Of a DNA stretch of 64,000 bases, positions 54,297-63,284 are shown one piece after another. The notes below the pieces were generated by a model, which saw only the letters and a list, made by a program, of their open reading frames with translations, was not told where the DNA came from and made no database searches. The stretch lies in NCBI GenBank assembly GCA_965263225.1, contig CBDHHG010000043.1, positions 495,924 through 559,923 on the forward strand. The letters are read 5' to 3'. The position numbers and the translations under genes are program-made. The stretch comes from DT-111 sp965263225. Lineage in GTDB: Bacteria; Bacteroidota; Bacteroidia; Chitinophagales; Saprospiraceae. How positions within the stretch are numbered: the stretch's first letter is position 1; each line of letters begins with the position of its first letter.

Positions 54297-54474
54297 GGGT
54301 ACAGGTCAATCGTTCGCAGGAAAACACCGGACGGCGCGAGGGTAAGTAGAAGATATTAGCAGTTGATTACCGCAAGTCTGCCCTTATCCTATATTCGGGG
54401 CAAGAAGGTGGCGCACATGGAGTCTCCAATTTTCTCCCAAATATTCGTTTATTGCAAAAAATGGCGAGACGCAG

Positions 54475-56079
54475 ATGAAATACCCTTTGCTATTAAGTCT
54501 CATTTGGATTCTACTTATCATCTTGGTCAATCCCATCGGGAATTTTCCACTCAATGACGACTGGCAGTATGCCTACCCAGTCCAGCAAATGGTCGAAGAA
54601 GGGCGGTTTGGCATGCAAGGTCAATTTGCCCCAAACATTCTATTACAAGTCGTTTGGGGGTATCTTAGTTGTCGAATCTTTGGGGGATTTGATTTTACAT
54701 ATTTGCGATTGGGGGTACTCTTATTGGGCCTCGGTTGTGCTTGGTCTTTCTATCATTGGCTAGAGAAAGATGGTATTTCCCCGCTCAAGAGCTTTGGTCT
54801 TAGCCTCCTGCTCCTAGGCTCTCCTCTGTTCTTTAGCCTAAGCTACACTTTCATGACGGATATTCCCTTCCTTTTTCTCTGCGTGTTTAGTTTATTTTAT
54901 TTCCATCGCTATGTGGAGCAGGGGCAGCTTTCATCCCTCGGATTTGCCAGTGTCGCAGCCGTGGCAGCCTATAGTATCCGACAGCCCGGCATATTGTTTC
55001 TGTTAGGCTTTGCGGTGTATGTACTTATCGATAATCGAAGAAATAGAGATCGATGGTTGGTTGCGAGTCTGCTGGTAGCTACGGGGATACTGGCCTATGT
55101 AGGCATGGAAAAGGGATTAAAACCGATGCTGGGGATCACTGATAATTATGTTCCGGTAGCCAATATCTATTTTACAGAGATTTTTTCCAAGCCACTAACC
55201 GTACTCAATACCTGGGCGTCCCGATTTCTGAAAACCTTTATCTACCTTGGCATTTTCACCCTCCCATTGGCCCCCTTTCTTTGGTCTAAATTACGGGAAG
55301 CTGGGGTATTCAAGAGGCGTACGCTATTAGTTGTATTAGGCATTAATCTTATCCTTTTCGCGCTCACCCTTATGGCGGGGAAAACCTTTCCCTTTGGTGG
55401 GAATGTATGGTTTAATTGGGGGCTAGGACCAGAATTATTAAAGGACGTGTACACCTTGGCCTTGCCCAATACACCACGCGTTCAAGAGGGGTGGTTATAT
55501 GTACTCCAAATGCTAGGGCAGCTCCAAATCAGTGCCATTTTACTATTGCTATGGCGAACCTGGTACGAGCGAAGCCGAAGTCAACAAACCTTTGTTATTT
55601 GGTTGATACTAATGAATGGTCTCTACCTTGGTGTCATCTCCATTTTCAGCTACTTTGATCGCTTCACCTTACTCTGTTTGCTTAGTTGTCTTTACCTAAT
55701 AGCTCCCTGGCTAGTCTTTCCCGAGCATCGCCTTCGTTGGGTCAGCGTTCTCCCACTTATATTTCTGGTATACTTCAGCACTGTAGCAACAAAAGATTAC
55801 CTCAGTTGGAATCGTGCCAGAGCCGAGGCCTATGCCTGGCTCCATCAAGAAGGCATCGGTATTGAGCAAATGGATGCTGGCTATGAGTACAACGGGTGGT
55901 ATAATTATCATCGCGATCCCATCCAAGCAGAGCGGCGTTCCTTTTGGTGGGTAACCGAAGAGGATTACCTCATCAGTTTCGGCCATGTCCAAGACTATCG
56001 ATCAATTGAGGTATTTCCTTATTATCGCTATCTATGGTGGAAAAAAGATCAAATTTGGGTACTGCAAAGGGAAAAGTAG
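54475..56079 (+). CDS. GT39/ArnT-like membrane glycosyltransferase
   Basis: 534 residues, about ten TM helices. The early periplasmic loop has FPLNDDWQYAYPVQQMVEEGRFG, the acidic motif of GT-C enzymes, and YTFMTDIPFLFLCVFSLF follows as in PMT_2 family proteins. Soluble C-terminal ~90 residues. It would transfer a sugar from a polyprenyl carrier to an envelope acceptor. It is followed 23 bases later by the spermidine synthase gene, so these two are probably cotranscribed. Confidence 0.82.
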   Translation: MKYPLLLSLIWILLIILVNPIGNFPLNDDWQYAYPVQQMVEEGRFGMQGQFAPNILLQVVWGYLSCRIFGGFDFTYLRLGVLLLGLGCAWSFYHWLEKDGISPLKSFGLSLLLLGSPLFFSLSYTFMTDIPFLFLCVFSLFYFHRYVEQGQLSSLGFASVAAVAAYSIRQPGILFLLGFAVYVLIDNRRNRDRWLVASLLVATGILAYVGMEKGLKPMLGITDNYVPVANIYFTEIFSKPLTVLNTWASRFLKTFIYLGIFTLPLAPFLWSKLREAGVFKRRTLLVVLGINLILFALTLMAGKTFPFGGNVWFNWGLGPELLKDVYTLALPNTPRVQEGWLYVLQMLGQLQISAILLLLWRTWYERSRSQQTFVIWLILMNGLYLGVISIFSYFDRFTLLCLLSCLYLIAPWLVFPEHRLRWVSVLPLIFLVYFSTVATKDYLSWNRARAEAYAWLHQEGIGIEQMDAGYEYNGWYNYHRDPIQAERRSFWWVTEEDYLISFGHVQDYRSIEVFPYYRYLWWKKDQIWVLQREK

Positions 56080-56102
56080 TAGGCGTTGCTTACTTTTAGG
56101 CC

Positions 56103-57662
56103 ATGACAGAGTCACAGGCGCAACAGGAAAAACTCGTCCTCATTATCAGCATTTTCATAGCCGGTCTTTGCTCTATTGTTTATGAATTGCTGATTAGCAC
56201 CACCTCAAGCTATTTCCTCGGAGATAGCATCCGACAATTTTCTATTACCATCGGAGTTTACATGGCTGCTATGGGTCTAGGCTCCTTTGTGTCTCGTCTA
56301 GCCAAGGGAAATCTATTACTTCGGTTTATTGAAGTGGAGTTGTTGCTGGGAATAATTGGTGGCTGTAGTGTTCCGCTATTGTATTTTTGCTTTGCCTATA
56401 CCAATCCTACCGCCTTTTCGGCCTTAATGATCACTTTGATCAGTCTTATTGGCCTGCTCACTGGCTTAGAGATACCGCTATTAGCCAGAATACTCAAGGA
56501 TTATTATCCTATTGAGATTAATTTATCGAATGTCTTATCGCTGGACTATCTAGGAGCCTTGATCGCCACGCTACTTTTCCCCTTTCTATTGCTACCATTG
56601 GTGGGCGTTTTTCACTCCTCTTTGCTCTTTGGTCTGGTAAATGTAGGTCTGGGGGTTTTTAATTTAGTGTTTTTAAGAAAACAATTGCCCAAGCAGAGCC
56701 TGCGAAGGTATCAGCTGCTTAGTCTGCTTTGCGTGGTTTTCTTTGTCGGCTTGTTCGTCCTTTCCTCCTCGATGTTGGCGCGTTGGAATGATCGACTTTT
56801 CATGGATCGCATTATTTATACCCAATCCACGCCCTACCAAACCCTGGTATTGACAGAAGGCAAGGGGGATCTGCGACTTTACATCGATCGAGTCATCCAA
56901 TTTTCCTCCACGGATGAATATCGCTATCACGAATCTTTGGTGCACCTCGCGATGGAACGCAGTCGGCGAAAAGCCAATATCTTGATTCTTGGAGGAGGGG
57001 AGGGCTTAGCGGCGAGAGAAGTACTAAAGCACCCGGAGGTAGAGAAGGTAACGATTGTTGATATTGATCCAGCGGTATTTGCCTTAGGAAGAGAGCAAAA
57101 AAGAATCAAAGCTTTGAACGGAGGAAGCCTTGATAATGAAAAAGTATTGGCGATTCCGGAGGATGCCTTTGTTTTTTTGCAACAATACCCCGAAATTTAT
57201 GATGTGATCATTGCTGATCTACCCGATCCTTCTAACGAAGCCTTAGCTAGACTGTACAGTCGAGATTTTTTCAAACTGGTCCGAAAAAGATTATCGCCTA
57301 GCGGTGTATTTGTTACACAAGCCAGCAGCCCATTTCATACCAAAATGGCTTATTGGTGTATCGCTGCGAATATACAAGCCGCAGGATTTAAGTATATTCA
57401 CCCTTATCATGCCTATGTCCCTTCTTTCGGAGACTGGGGCTTTATTATGGCCAGCCCCTTCCCTATTGATACGGCAAACTGGCGAATAGATATAGAGACC
57501 CAATTTCTTGATCCAGCAACGGCACGATCGCTCTTTCAATTGGAGAAAGATCTTCTTCCCAGCGAAAGCGTGGACACAAGCACTTTGGACAAACCTGTAT
57601 TACTAGATTATTTTTTGGCCGATTGGCGCAAATGGAGTCGAGACAATATTCCTTTACAATAG
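56103..57662 (+). CDS. speE: Membrane-fused spermidine synthase-like protein
   Basis: 519 residues. Residues 1-~225 hold about seven TM helices (IAGLCSIVYELLISTTSSYFLGDS is the typical start). Residues ~230-500 are a polyamine aminopropyltransferase: YQTLVLTEGKGDLRLYIDRVIQFS, YHESLVHLA, ILILGGGEGLAAREVLKHP, TIVDIDPAVF and DVIIADLPDPSN with the catalytic Asp. The membrane-attached form is common in bacteria; its product could be spermidine or a related amine. Its link to the polysaccharide block is by position only. Confidence 0.9.
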   Translation: MTESQAQQEKLVLIISIFIAGLCSIVYELLISTTSSYFLGDSIRQFSITIGVYMAAMGLGSFVSRLAKGNLLLRFIEVELLLGIIGGCSVPLLYFCFAYTNPTAFSALMITLISLIGLLTGLEIPLLARILKDYYPIEINLSNVLSLDYLGALIATLLFPFLLLPLVGVFHSSLLFGLVNVGLGVFNLVFLRKQLPKQSLRRYQLLSLLCVVFFVGLFVLSSSMLARWNDRLFMDRIIYTQSTPYQTLVLTEGKGDLRLYIDRVIQFSSTDEYRYHESLVHLAMERSRRKANILILGGGEGLAAREVLKHPEVEKVTIVDIDPAVFALGREQKRIKALNGGSLDNEKVLAIPEDAFVFLQQYPEIYDVIIADLPDPSNEALARLYSRDFFKLVRKRLSPSGVFVTQASSPFHTKMAYWCIAANIQAAGFKYIHPYHAYVPSFGDWGFIMASPFPIDTANWRIDIETQFLDPATARSLFQLEKDLLPSESVDTSTLDKPVLLDYFLADWRKWSRDNIPLQ

Positions 57663-57734
57663 TGAATAGCGATACGAGCTTCCTCCCGAAAAGGCTACCC
57701 TGTAAGTAGGCTGAAAGACTCGCCATTATTTGTC

Positions 57735-57742
57735 TATCTTTG
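57735..57742 (+). promoter_or_regulatory. Candidate -7 element before the GGGP synthase gene
   Basis: TATCTTTG matches TAnnTTTG exactly, 46 bases before the ATG at 57789. No clear TTTG lies at the -33 position. Confidence 0.4.
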
Positions 57743-57788
57743 CTCGACGACATCTACCCGTAGGTCATGAATCTCACAACCAACAGGT

Positions 57789-58535
57789 ATGATATACCCT
57801 ACAATTGTTGATGCGAAAGCCAAGGGAGAAAAACGCTTCGTACTTCTTATTGACCCAGATAAAACGAGTATAGGGCAGCTAGAGCACACCCTCTTCCTGG
57901 CCATGGAGGCCGGGGTGGACCTGGTACTTGTGGGTAGCAGTCTCCTCATGAATAATGATCTGGATCATTACATTCGCAGAATTAAACGCCAGATCCCGAT
58001 CCCCGTCATTTTATTTCCCGGGAATGCCTTCCAATTAAGTGACGAAGCGGACGGCATCTTTCTACTATCCTTGATCTCCGGTCGCAATCCGGAGTTATTA
58101 ATTGGTCAGCACGTGATCGCCGCTCCATTTCTGTGGCAAAGTACACTAGAAATAATTCCTACCGGTTACATGCTCATCGATGGTGGGGTCCCCACTTCCG
58201 TTTCCTACATAAGCAATACCACCCCCATTCCCAGTAACAAAAAAGATATCGCACTTTGTACCGCCATGGCGGGGCAGCTGATGGGGCTTAAGCTCATCTA
58301 TATGGATGCAGGTAGTGGAGCTAAACATTGTATTTCCCCTAAAATGATCAGTGCGGTTAGTGAGACCATTGAGGTTCCTCTCATTATTGGCGGGGGCATT
58401 CGAACGCCAGAACAGGCACAACAAACGGTGAAAGCAGGTGCCGATGCCATCGTAGTGGGCAACGCTCTGGAGGAGTCGCCAGATTTATTGTTGGATATGG
58501 TGGCTGCGGTGCGCAGTGTAGGGGTGACGAGTTAG
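57789..58535 (+). CDS. Geranylgeranylglyceryl phosphate synthase-like enzyme
   Basis: 248 residues, TIM barrel. The family joins glycerol-1-phosphate to a polyprenyl chain by an ether bond, the archaeal-lipid first step. Motifs: FVLLIDPDKTS, DLVLVGSSLLMNN, PVILFPGNAFQLS, YMDAGSGA and LIIGGGIRTPEQAQQTVKAGADAIVVGNALEE. Bacteroidota carry a group-II form whose product in the cell is not settled. No glycerol-1-phosphate dehydrogenase gene is in the window. Confidence 0.9.
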   Translation: MIYPTIVDAKAKGEKRFVLLIDPDKTSIGQLEHTLFLAMEAGVDLVLVGSSLLMNNDLDHYIRRIKRQIPIPVILFPGNAFQLSDEADGIFLLSLISGRNPELLIGQHVIAAPFLWQSTLEIIPTGYMLIDGGVPTSVSYISNTTPIPSNKKDIALCTAMAGQLMGLKLIYMDAGSGAKHCISPKMISAVSETIEVPLIIGGGIRTPEQAQQTVKAGADAIVVGNALEESPDLLLDMVAAVRSVGVTS

Positions 58536-59007
58536 TTATGCTGTAAGATATTAGAGGACAGATCGCGTGGCTGACAGAAGTCAGATATTCAGCTCGGACA
58601 TGCGGGTTTAGGTCGATAGTTGATCGGTCCATAGTCCATAGTTTTTCATGTGATCGGATGACGGAAATCAGATCGCGTGGCTGAAAGAGACAAGATTTTG
58701 ACTTGGGTATGCCGGTTTGAGTCGATGGTTTTTCAGTCCATGGTCGATGGATTCAATGGCTATTTTATCGCCGAGAAATAGGAATGGTACAGCAGAACAG
58801 GTCAGATTTTCAATCTCCAACTTATACCGTTGCCTCAAACGCTGGCCTATTGACCATGGACTCACGTAAGTCTAAACTTCTGTCTTCTGTCCTCTCTCCT
58901 CTACTTCCCCTCCCCTCTTGCCCAAAAAAGCCTTATCATTGTGGAACGTCTTTAGGTGTTCAGGTGTTACCCCTGTATTATTGAGGATAAAGGAGCGACA
59001 AGTATTC
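58536..59007. other. Intergenic region with diverged direct repeats
   Basis: It holds two diverged copies of a ~110-bp repeat (58561-58670 and 58671-~58756), both starting gatcgcgtggctga and sharing the later cggttt-, gtcgatgg- and gtccat-like pieces. A pyrimidine-rich stretch (58870-58917) precedes rsgA. There is no gene I can support. Confidence 0.5.
58561..58756 (+). repeat. Pair of imperfect ~110-bp direct repeats
   Basis: Copy 1 starts at 58561 and copy 2 at 58671. Both begin gatcgcgtggctga; copy 1 continues with gtttaggtcgatag and ccatagtccatag, copy 2 with gtttgagtcgatgg and agtccatggtcgatgg. They look like remnants of an intergenic repeat family. Confidence 0.7.
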
Positions 59008-59955
59008 ATGTTAAAAGGAACAGTAACTAAATCAACAGGCAGTTGGTATCATGTTAGAACGGAGGAGGGTGAGACCTATCGTAGCCGCATTATTGGCAAG
59101 TTTAGGTTAGCAGGGAAAAAAATCACCAACCCTGTTGCCGTAGGTGACAGAGTAGTGATGGACTTGGAAGATAACGAGGAGCGTACCGCATTAATTAAGA
59201 CCATTCTTCCCAGAGATAATTATGTAGTTCGTCAATCTCCCCGGAAGAAGCACGAAATGCATCTGCTGGCTAGCAATGTAGATCAAGCTATTGTCATCAT
59301 GACGATCAAGCAGCCAAACCTGAAGCAAGGCTTTATCGATCGCTTTCTGCTGATGACCGAACCCTATGAAATTCCTACCATCATTGTTTTCAATAAGGCA
59401 GATCTCTATGATGAGGAAGACGATATTCCCATCTTTGGTGGCTTAAAGGCGATTTATAATGACATCGGCTATGAAGTCTTGCTGGTTTCGGCGACTACAG
59501 GTCAAGGGATAGAAACACTAAAGGCCCATTTAAAAGGAAAAACCACCTTGATAGCGGGCCAATCTGGTGTAGGCAAATCTACCTTGGTGAATAGGCTGCA
59601 ACCGCACTTAGAACTAAGAACCCAAGATTTATCTGATTATTCGGGCAAAGGTCAGCACACCACCACCTTTGCCGAAATGTTTTCTTTAGAAGACGACACG
59701 AACATTATTGATACGCCCGGCATTAAGACGCTAGGCTTCAATTATCTGGAGCCAGTGGATGTCGCACATAATTTCCGAGAGTTTTTTGAAGCATCTGAAA
59801 ATTGCCGTTTTGGTGGTAATTGTTTGCACCGCAATGAACCTTCCTGTGCGGTGAAAGAAGCTATTGAAGATGGTAGTATTTCTGAATTGCGCTACATTAA
59901 TTACCTCACTTTATTAGAAGAGATCGAGGAACAGAATTATTGGGAAAGGCATTAA
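59008..59955 (+). CDS. rsgA: Ribosome small-subunit-dependent GTPase A
   Basis: 315 residues from the ATG at 59008, with an aaggag ribosome site 13 bases upstream; the frame extends 30 codons further but only through non-family sequence. Order: OB-fold (~1-70), circularly permuted GTPase with NKAD (VFNKADLYD), P loop GQSGVGKSTLVN and DTPG switch (IIDTPGIKTLG), then a zinc site CRFGGNCLHRNEPSC. It helps the late maturation of the 30S subunit. It is a single gene. Confidence 0.96.
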   Translation: MLKGTVTKSTGSWYHVRTEEGETYRSRIIGKFRLAGKKITNPVAVGDRVVMDLEDNEERTALIKTILPRDNYVVRQSPRKKHEMHLLASNVDQAIVIMTIKQPNLKQGFIDRFLLMTEPYEIPTIIVFNKADLYDEEDDIPIFGGLKAIYNDIGYEVLLVSATTGQGIETLKAHLKGKTTLIAGQSGVGKSTLVNRLQPHLELRTQDLSDYSGKGQHTTTFAEMFSLEDDTNIIDTPGIKTLGFNYLEPVDVAHNFREFFEASENCRFGGNCLHRNEPSCAVKEAIEDGSISELRYINYLTLLEEIEEQNYWERH

Positions 59956-60076
59956 ATGAATCCCACCCTACTTGGATCATCTGACTTTTGAAGCAACTCT
60001 CCCTGATAATTAACCCTGATTTCCCCCCCTCCACTACCCTACTATCCGGGGCATGCACTACATTTGCCAAAAAAAG

Positions 60077-60244
60077 ATGCCATATCAGAGTAGGAAGAAA
60101 TATAAAAGTAGACGGGAGAAGAATGAAGCCACGCGTAAGAATACGTTAAGAATACTATTCTTCTTGGGGTTAGGTCTTTTGATTTGGTTGATCATCAACC
60201 GAGTGTGGGTGTGGGACTGGCTTCGTTGGCAATTTTATGATTAA
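60077..60244 (+). CDS. Small basic single-TM protein
   Basis: 55 residues from the ATG at 60077; an ATG eight codons up gives a longer but less natural start. The N-terminus is very basic (RKKYKSRREKNEATRKN), followed by one TM (LRILFFLGLGLLIWLIINRVWVWDW). Its family is unknown. A clear terminator follows, which supports its being a real gene; it ends 26 bases before that stem. Confidence 0.6.
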   Translation: MPYQSRKKYKSRREKNEATRKNTLRILFFLGLGLLIWLIINRVWVWDWLRWQFYD

Positions 60245-60270
60245 GCCCGATCAGGTGTATCCCAAAAAGT

Positions 60271-60310
60271 AAAGAGGTCAGGCTAATTGAATAACCTGAC
60301 CTCTTTTATT
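60271..60310. terminator. Bidirectional terminator
   Basis: 12-bp arms aaagaggtcagg / cctgacctcttt, with T-rich flank on both strands (ttttattt on plus, actttttggg on minus). It serves the small TM gene and the convergent ECF sigma gene. Confidence 0.85.
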
Positions 60311-60379
60311 TATCCGCTTAATGAATCGTTATAGAAACGCCAAGTGTTTGGCTTTTAGTATAACCTTTGTAAAAAAAAT

Positions 60380-60904
60380 TTACGCTCTTTCTCTCATCGC
60401 CGTAGAATACATCTTCTGAAGTTTCTTACGAGCGAAGAAAATGCGACTTTTAATGGTACCAAGTGGAGAATCCAATTCCTCTGCTATCTCATCGTATTTA
60501 TACCCTTGGTAAGCCATCATGAAAGGCTTCTTAAAATCTTCTGGTAAAGAGTCTACCATCGCCAACAACTCTCCGAAAGCTACATTGCTTTCCCCATCGT
60601 TACTCACCGTCTTATCGCCACTATTGATGTAGTAGTTGTTGGGCGTTTGGTCCACAATCATACTACGGCGTACTTTCTTGCGGTAATTGTTGATGAAAAT
60701 ATTTCTCATGATCGTCACTGCCCAAGCCTTGAAGTTAGTACCTGGATTATATTTATCTGCATTGGTAATAATTCTTACGGCAGTGTCTTGATAAAGATCT
60801 TCAGCGTCATCGTTGTTACCGGTCAGTTTTAGCGAAAAGGCGCGCAACGAATTACTTATGCCGTTGAGCTGGTCTTGTATTTGATTCTGCATTGCATATA
60901 TCAT
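60380..60904 (-). CDS. ECF RNA polymerase sigma factor
   Basis: 174 residues, normal ECF length. Region 2: FSLKLTGNNDDAEDLYQDTAVRI and FKAWAVTIMRNIFINNYRK. Region 4: LPEDFKKPFMMAYQGYKYDEIAEELDSPLGTIKSRIFFARKKLQ. Start choice is the ATG at 60904 or the one at 60892. No anti-sigma gene is beside it. In Bacteroidota such orphan ECF genes are frequent. It is unlike the long sigma factor at 2462 in having one region 4. A consensus promoter lies upstream. Confidence 0.93.
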   Translation of the reverse strand: MIYAMQNQIQDQLNGISNSLRAFSLKLTGNNDDAEDLYQDTAVRIITNADKYNPGTNFKAWAVTIMRNIFINNYRKKVRRSMIVDQTPNNYYINSGDKTVSNDGESNVAFGELLAMVDSLPEDFKKPFMMAYQGYKYDEIAEELDSPLGTIKSRIFFARKKLQKMYSTAMRERA

Positions 60905-60937
60905 AGCCGGTGATATTTTGTTTGTAATTATTTTTTA

Positions 60938-60969
60938 CAAATTTATCCAAATCGGACTTCAAGTGCAAA
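60938..60969 (-). promoter_or_regulatory. Promoter of the ECF sigma gene
   Basis: On the minus strand TTTG (60966-60969), a 20-base spacer, then TAAATTTG (60938-60945), a full match to the consensus. The transcript would start near 60931, about 27 bases before the start codon. Confidence 0.65.
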
Positions 60970-61284
60970 TAAAATTTCCGATCTCATACACTAATCCCCA
61001 AAAAATGTTCCAAATTTGACAGTATGCCGACTTGGCAGGCCAGAAATGTTAAATTTGTTAACAGAGTTAAACTAAATTTTGCTTAATTTGTATCAGATAA
61101 TGTGAGACTTTCGTGATAATTGCGTTATAATTTCAAATTGTAAAGTATTTTGTCAAAAGAATTTTCACGCTGATAAGGACCCTAAAATGGGATTTTTTAC
61201 AAACTTCCAGGGTTTTCTTGATCATGCATTTAGACCAAAGTAAGACAAGAACTTTTTTCACTAAGAGCATAAAGCAGGATAGGT
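60970..61284. other. Divergent intergenic region, A+T-rich
   Basis: It lies between the ECF sigma gene (minus) and the XRE regulator gene (plus). Apart from the sigma promoter on its left side, I see only a weak TTAATTTG-type motif (61082-61089). No gene. Confidence 0.35.
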
Positions 61285-61788
61285 ATGAACTCGGTCAACG
61301 AATCTACCCCCAACTTTTTACCTCACAATATCAAGAGTTTGAGGCGCCGGCTGCGGTTCTCACAGGAAGAACTAGCACAAAGATTAGGCCTCAATAGAGG
61401 CAATATCGCTTCTTACGAAAATGGTTCGGCAGAACCAAAGATTTGCAACTTGCTAAAGTTTTCCAATTTGTTTGGGGTCTCCATTATCGACCTTACGCAA
61501 AAAGACATGAGTCAGGAGAATACTTTGCAATCTGCCATCGATAACTTTCAAGATATTTCCGAAAGGGATCAGGAACTGATCGCTGAGTATGCCAAAAAGG
61601 CAGAAGAAATTCGAGAATATATAGAAGGTTTGACAAAATGTATTAACTTTAAGGCCAGTTGCAAGGAAGGTCTACCTAAAGATCTACGTCATGTGCTTGA
61701 TTATTATGAGCAATTGCATGATGCTAGCCTTCAACTCATCCACAACCATCAATCACTTATTGACTTCGTAAAGTGCAAAGTTAGATAG
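61285..61788 (+). CDS. XRE-family DNA-binding protein
   Basis: 167 residues. An N-terminal helix-turn-helix (residues ~17-70): IKSLRRRLRFSQEELAQRLGLNRGNIASYENGSAEP. The C-terminal ~90 residues are helical, perhaps a dimerisation coil (FQDISERDQELIAEYAKKAEEIREYIEGL). No toxin or phage genes are nearby, so it is likely a stand-alone regulator; its targets are unknown. Confidence 0.88.
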   Translation: MNSVNESTPNFLPHNIKSLRRRLRFSQEELAQRLGLNRGNIASYENGSAEPKICNLLKFSNLFGVSIIDLTQKDMSQENTLQSAIDNFQDISERDQELIAEYAKKAEEIREYIEGLTKCINFKASCKEGLPKDLRHVLDYYEQLHDASLQLIHNHQSLIDFVKCKVR

Positions 61789-62055
61789 CCTATTCGATGT
61801 CAATCAATCCGTAAGCACCTCCAATAAAAAGTTTGGTAATTTTCTTCAGGCTACAGTATACTGGGTTTCAATCCTTGCTGTGGACAGGAAGTCATTACCC
61901 TGCCCTTTTCCATCCTACCTTTTATCCAATAATATTTCATGTATCTGGTATACATGTGAAGTAACCTTTATGCGTTTAGACCGTAAGATATATCATCTAC
62001 GACTAAACGCCGGGTAACTTTTATACAGTCAGAAAACAGCAAAACAGTACAACCC

Positions 62056-63084
62056 ATGTCCTTAAAAACTAAATTTTACCTGGTAGGATGGTTCCTCGTA
62101 TGCACAACACTACCGAACACACTACAAGCTAATATTCCATTTCTTCAGAAAGACCTCACGGAAGTTAGGCAAATGGCAGCCCACGAGGGCAAGCTCTATT
62201 TCGCACACTTTTCAGCCGAATGGTGCATGGTGTGTGATTGGATGGAGGAAAATACCTTTACAGATCCTACTTTGGAAGCATTTGTGCAAGACAATTACCT
62301 CCCGGTGAGAATCAATTTCGACGAAGTCCAAAATCAGCAATACAACGACCAGTTTCAAATCAAAGTCCTTCCTACCATTCTGGTATTCAACTCGCAGGGC
62401 ATTCTATTAGACAAAATCCAGTACTCCATTGAGGCCAATGAATTGCTACGCATTTTGCAGAAGCACAACCTAGCACGTAACAAAGTCAGTGAGAACCTAA
62501 AACCCAGTGAGGAAGTGCTCAATAGTCCCAATCGAAATCTGGTGCTTCATCGGCCTGCACTGCAACTCGAAAAATCAAAAGAGACGTATCTGGCCAGTCC
62601 TCCTGAACCTACGCAACTGAGCGAGGGATTTCAGGATGAGTTTGAACAAATGGCCTTGGCTGAATTCTCTTCAGGCTCCGATAGCTCACCGAAAATAAAG
62701 ACAATGCCAAATGAAGTGGAAGTGGGTAGTGCCCCTTCTTCCGTGACGAATACCCCGCTGTACTATCACACCATAGACATGCCACCTGCCAATCCGCCAA
62801 CTTTGGCAGAGGTGGTTCCCAATACTGACGTCATGGCACCGCGTTCTTCGCGTAAGTATTACGTCGAATTGGGCGTACATGGCAACTATGATAAAGCTCA
62901 GCAACAGAAGATCAAGCTAGAAGAAAAACTAGGTGAAAAACTCCACCTCATGTCGGCGGTAGTACGTGATCAAACGCTTTACAAAGTCATAACAGTGGAG
63001 TTTCCAGACTTTTCAAGCGCTCAGAAGCACTATAATACACTAAAGAAAAAATCAATCTACGGATTGATTCAGTTAGTTGATTAA
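62056..63084 (+). CDS. Exported thioredoxin-fold protein fused to a SPOR domain
   Basis: 342 residues. A signal peptide (FLVCTTLPNTLQA) is followed by a thioredoxin-like domain (~30-150) with the redox motif Cys57-Met-Val-Cys60 in FSAEWCMVCDWMEENTF, and cis-Pro context KVLPTILVF. A ~110-residue Ser/Pro-rich linker leads to a C-terminal SPOR domain (~265-342: YYVELGVHGNYDKAQQQKIKLEEKL, LYKVITVEFPDFSSAQ). SPOR binds denuded peptidoglycan at division sites. The combination is unusual and suggests a disulfide-handling protein fixed to the septum. Confidence 0.85.
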   Translation: MSLKTKFYLVGWFLVCTTLPNTLQANIPFLQKDLTEVRQMAAHEGKLYFAHFSAEWCMVCDWMEENTFTDPTLEAFVQDNYLPVRINFDEVQNQQYNDQFQIKVLPTILVFNSQGILLDKIQYSIEANELLRILQKHNLARNKVSENLKPSEEVLNSPNRNLVLHRPALQLEKSKETYLASPPEPTQLSEGFQDEFEQMALAEFSSGSDSSPKIKTMPNEVEVGSAPSSVTNTPLYYHTIDMPPANPPTLAEVVPNTDVMAPRSSRKYYVELGVHGNYDKAQQQKIKLEEKLGEKLHLMSAVVRDQTLYKVITVEFPDFSSAQKHYNTLKKKSIYGLIQLVD

Positions 63085-63170
63085 TGCATAAAGTCCTATA
63101 AATTAGCCTTTTTCAGCTAAAAAATTGAAAGCTAGTCGCTTGTCTATTAGGACAAACCGCAAAATTGCCT

Positions 63171-63178
63171 TAGCTTTG
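63171..63178 (+). promoter_or_regulatory. Candidate -7 element before hppA
   Basis: TAGCTTTG matches TAnnTTTG exactly, about 107 bases before the hppA ATG; no clear TTTG is at -33. The transcript would carry the hairpin at 63201-63238. Confidence 0.4.
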
Positions 63179-63200
63179 CCCCCCGCAAAGAAAAACTAGG

Positions 63201-63238
63201 GTAAGGGCTTCATCCCTTCGGAGAGATGAAGCCTTTAC
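63201..63238 (+). promoter_or_regulatory. Hairpin in the hppA leader
   Basis: 14-bp arms gtaagggcttcatc / gatgaagcctttac with one G-U pair and a 10-nt loop, 47 bases before the ATG. No T run follows. It may affect mRNA stability or translation, or end transcription from upstream in part. Confidence 0.5.
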
Positions 63239-63284
63239 TAATAGACATAACCAATAAATAATTTCAACGTAAACTTAGAGCATT

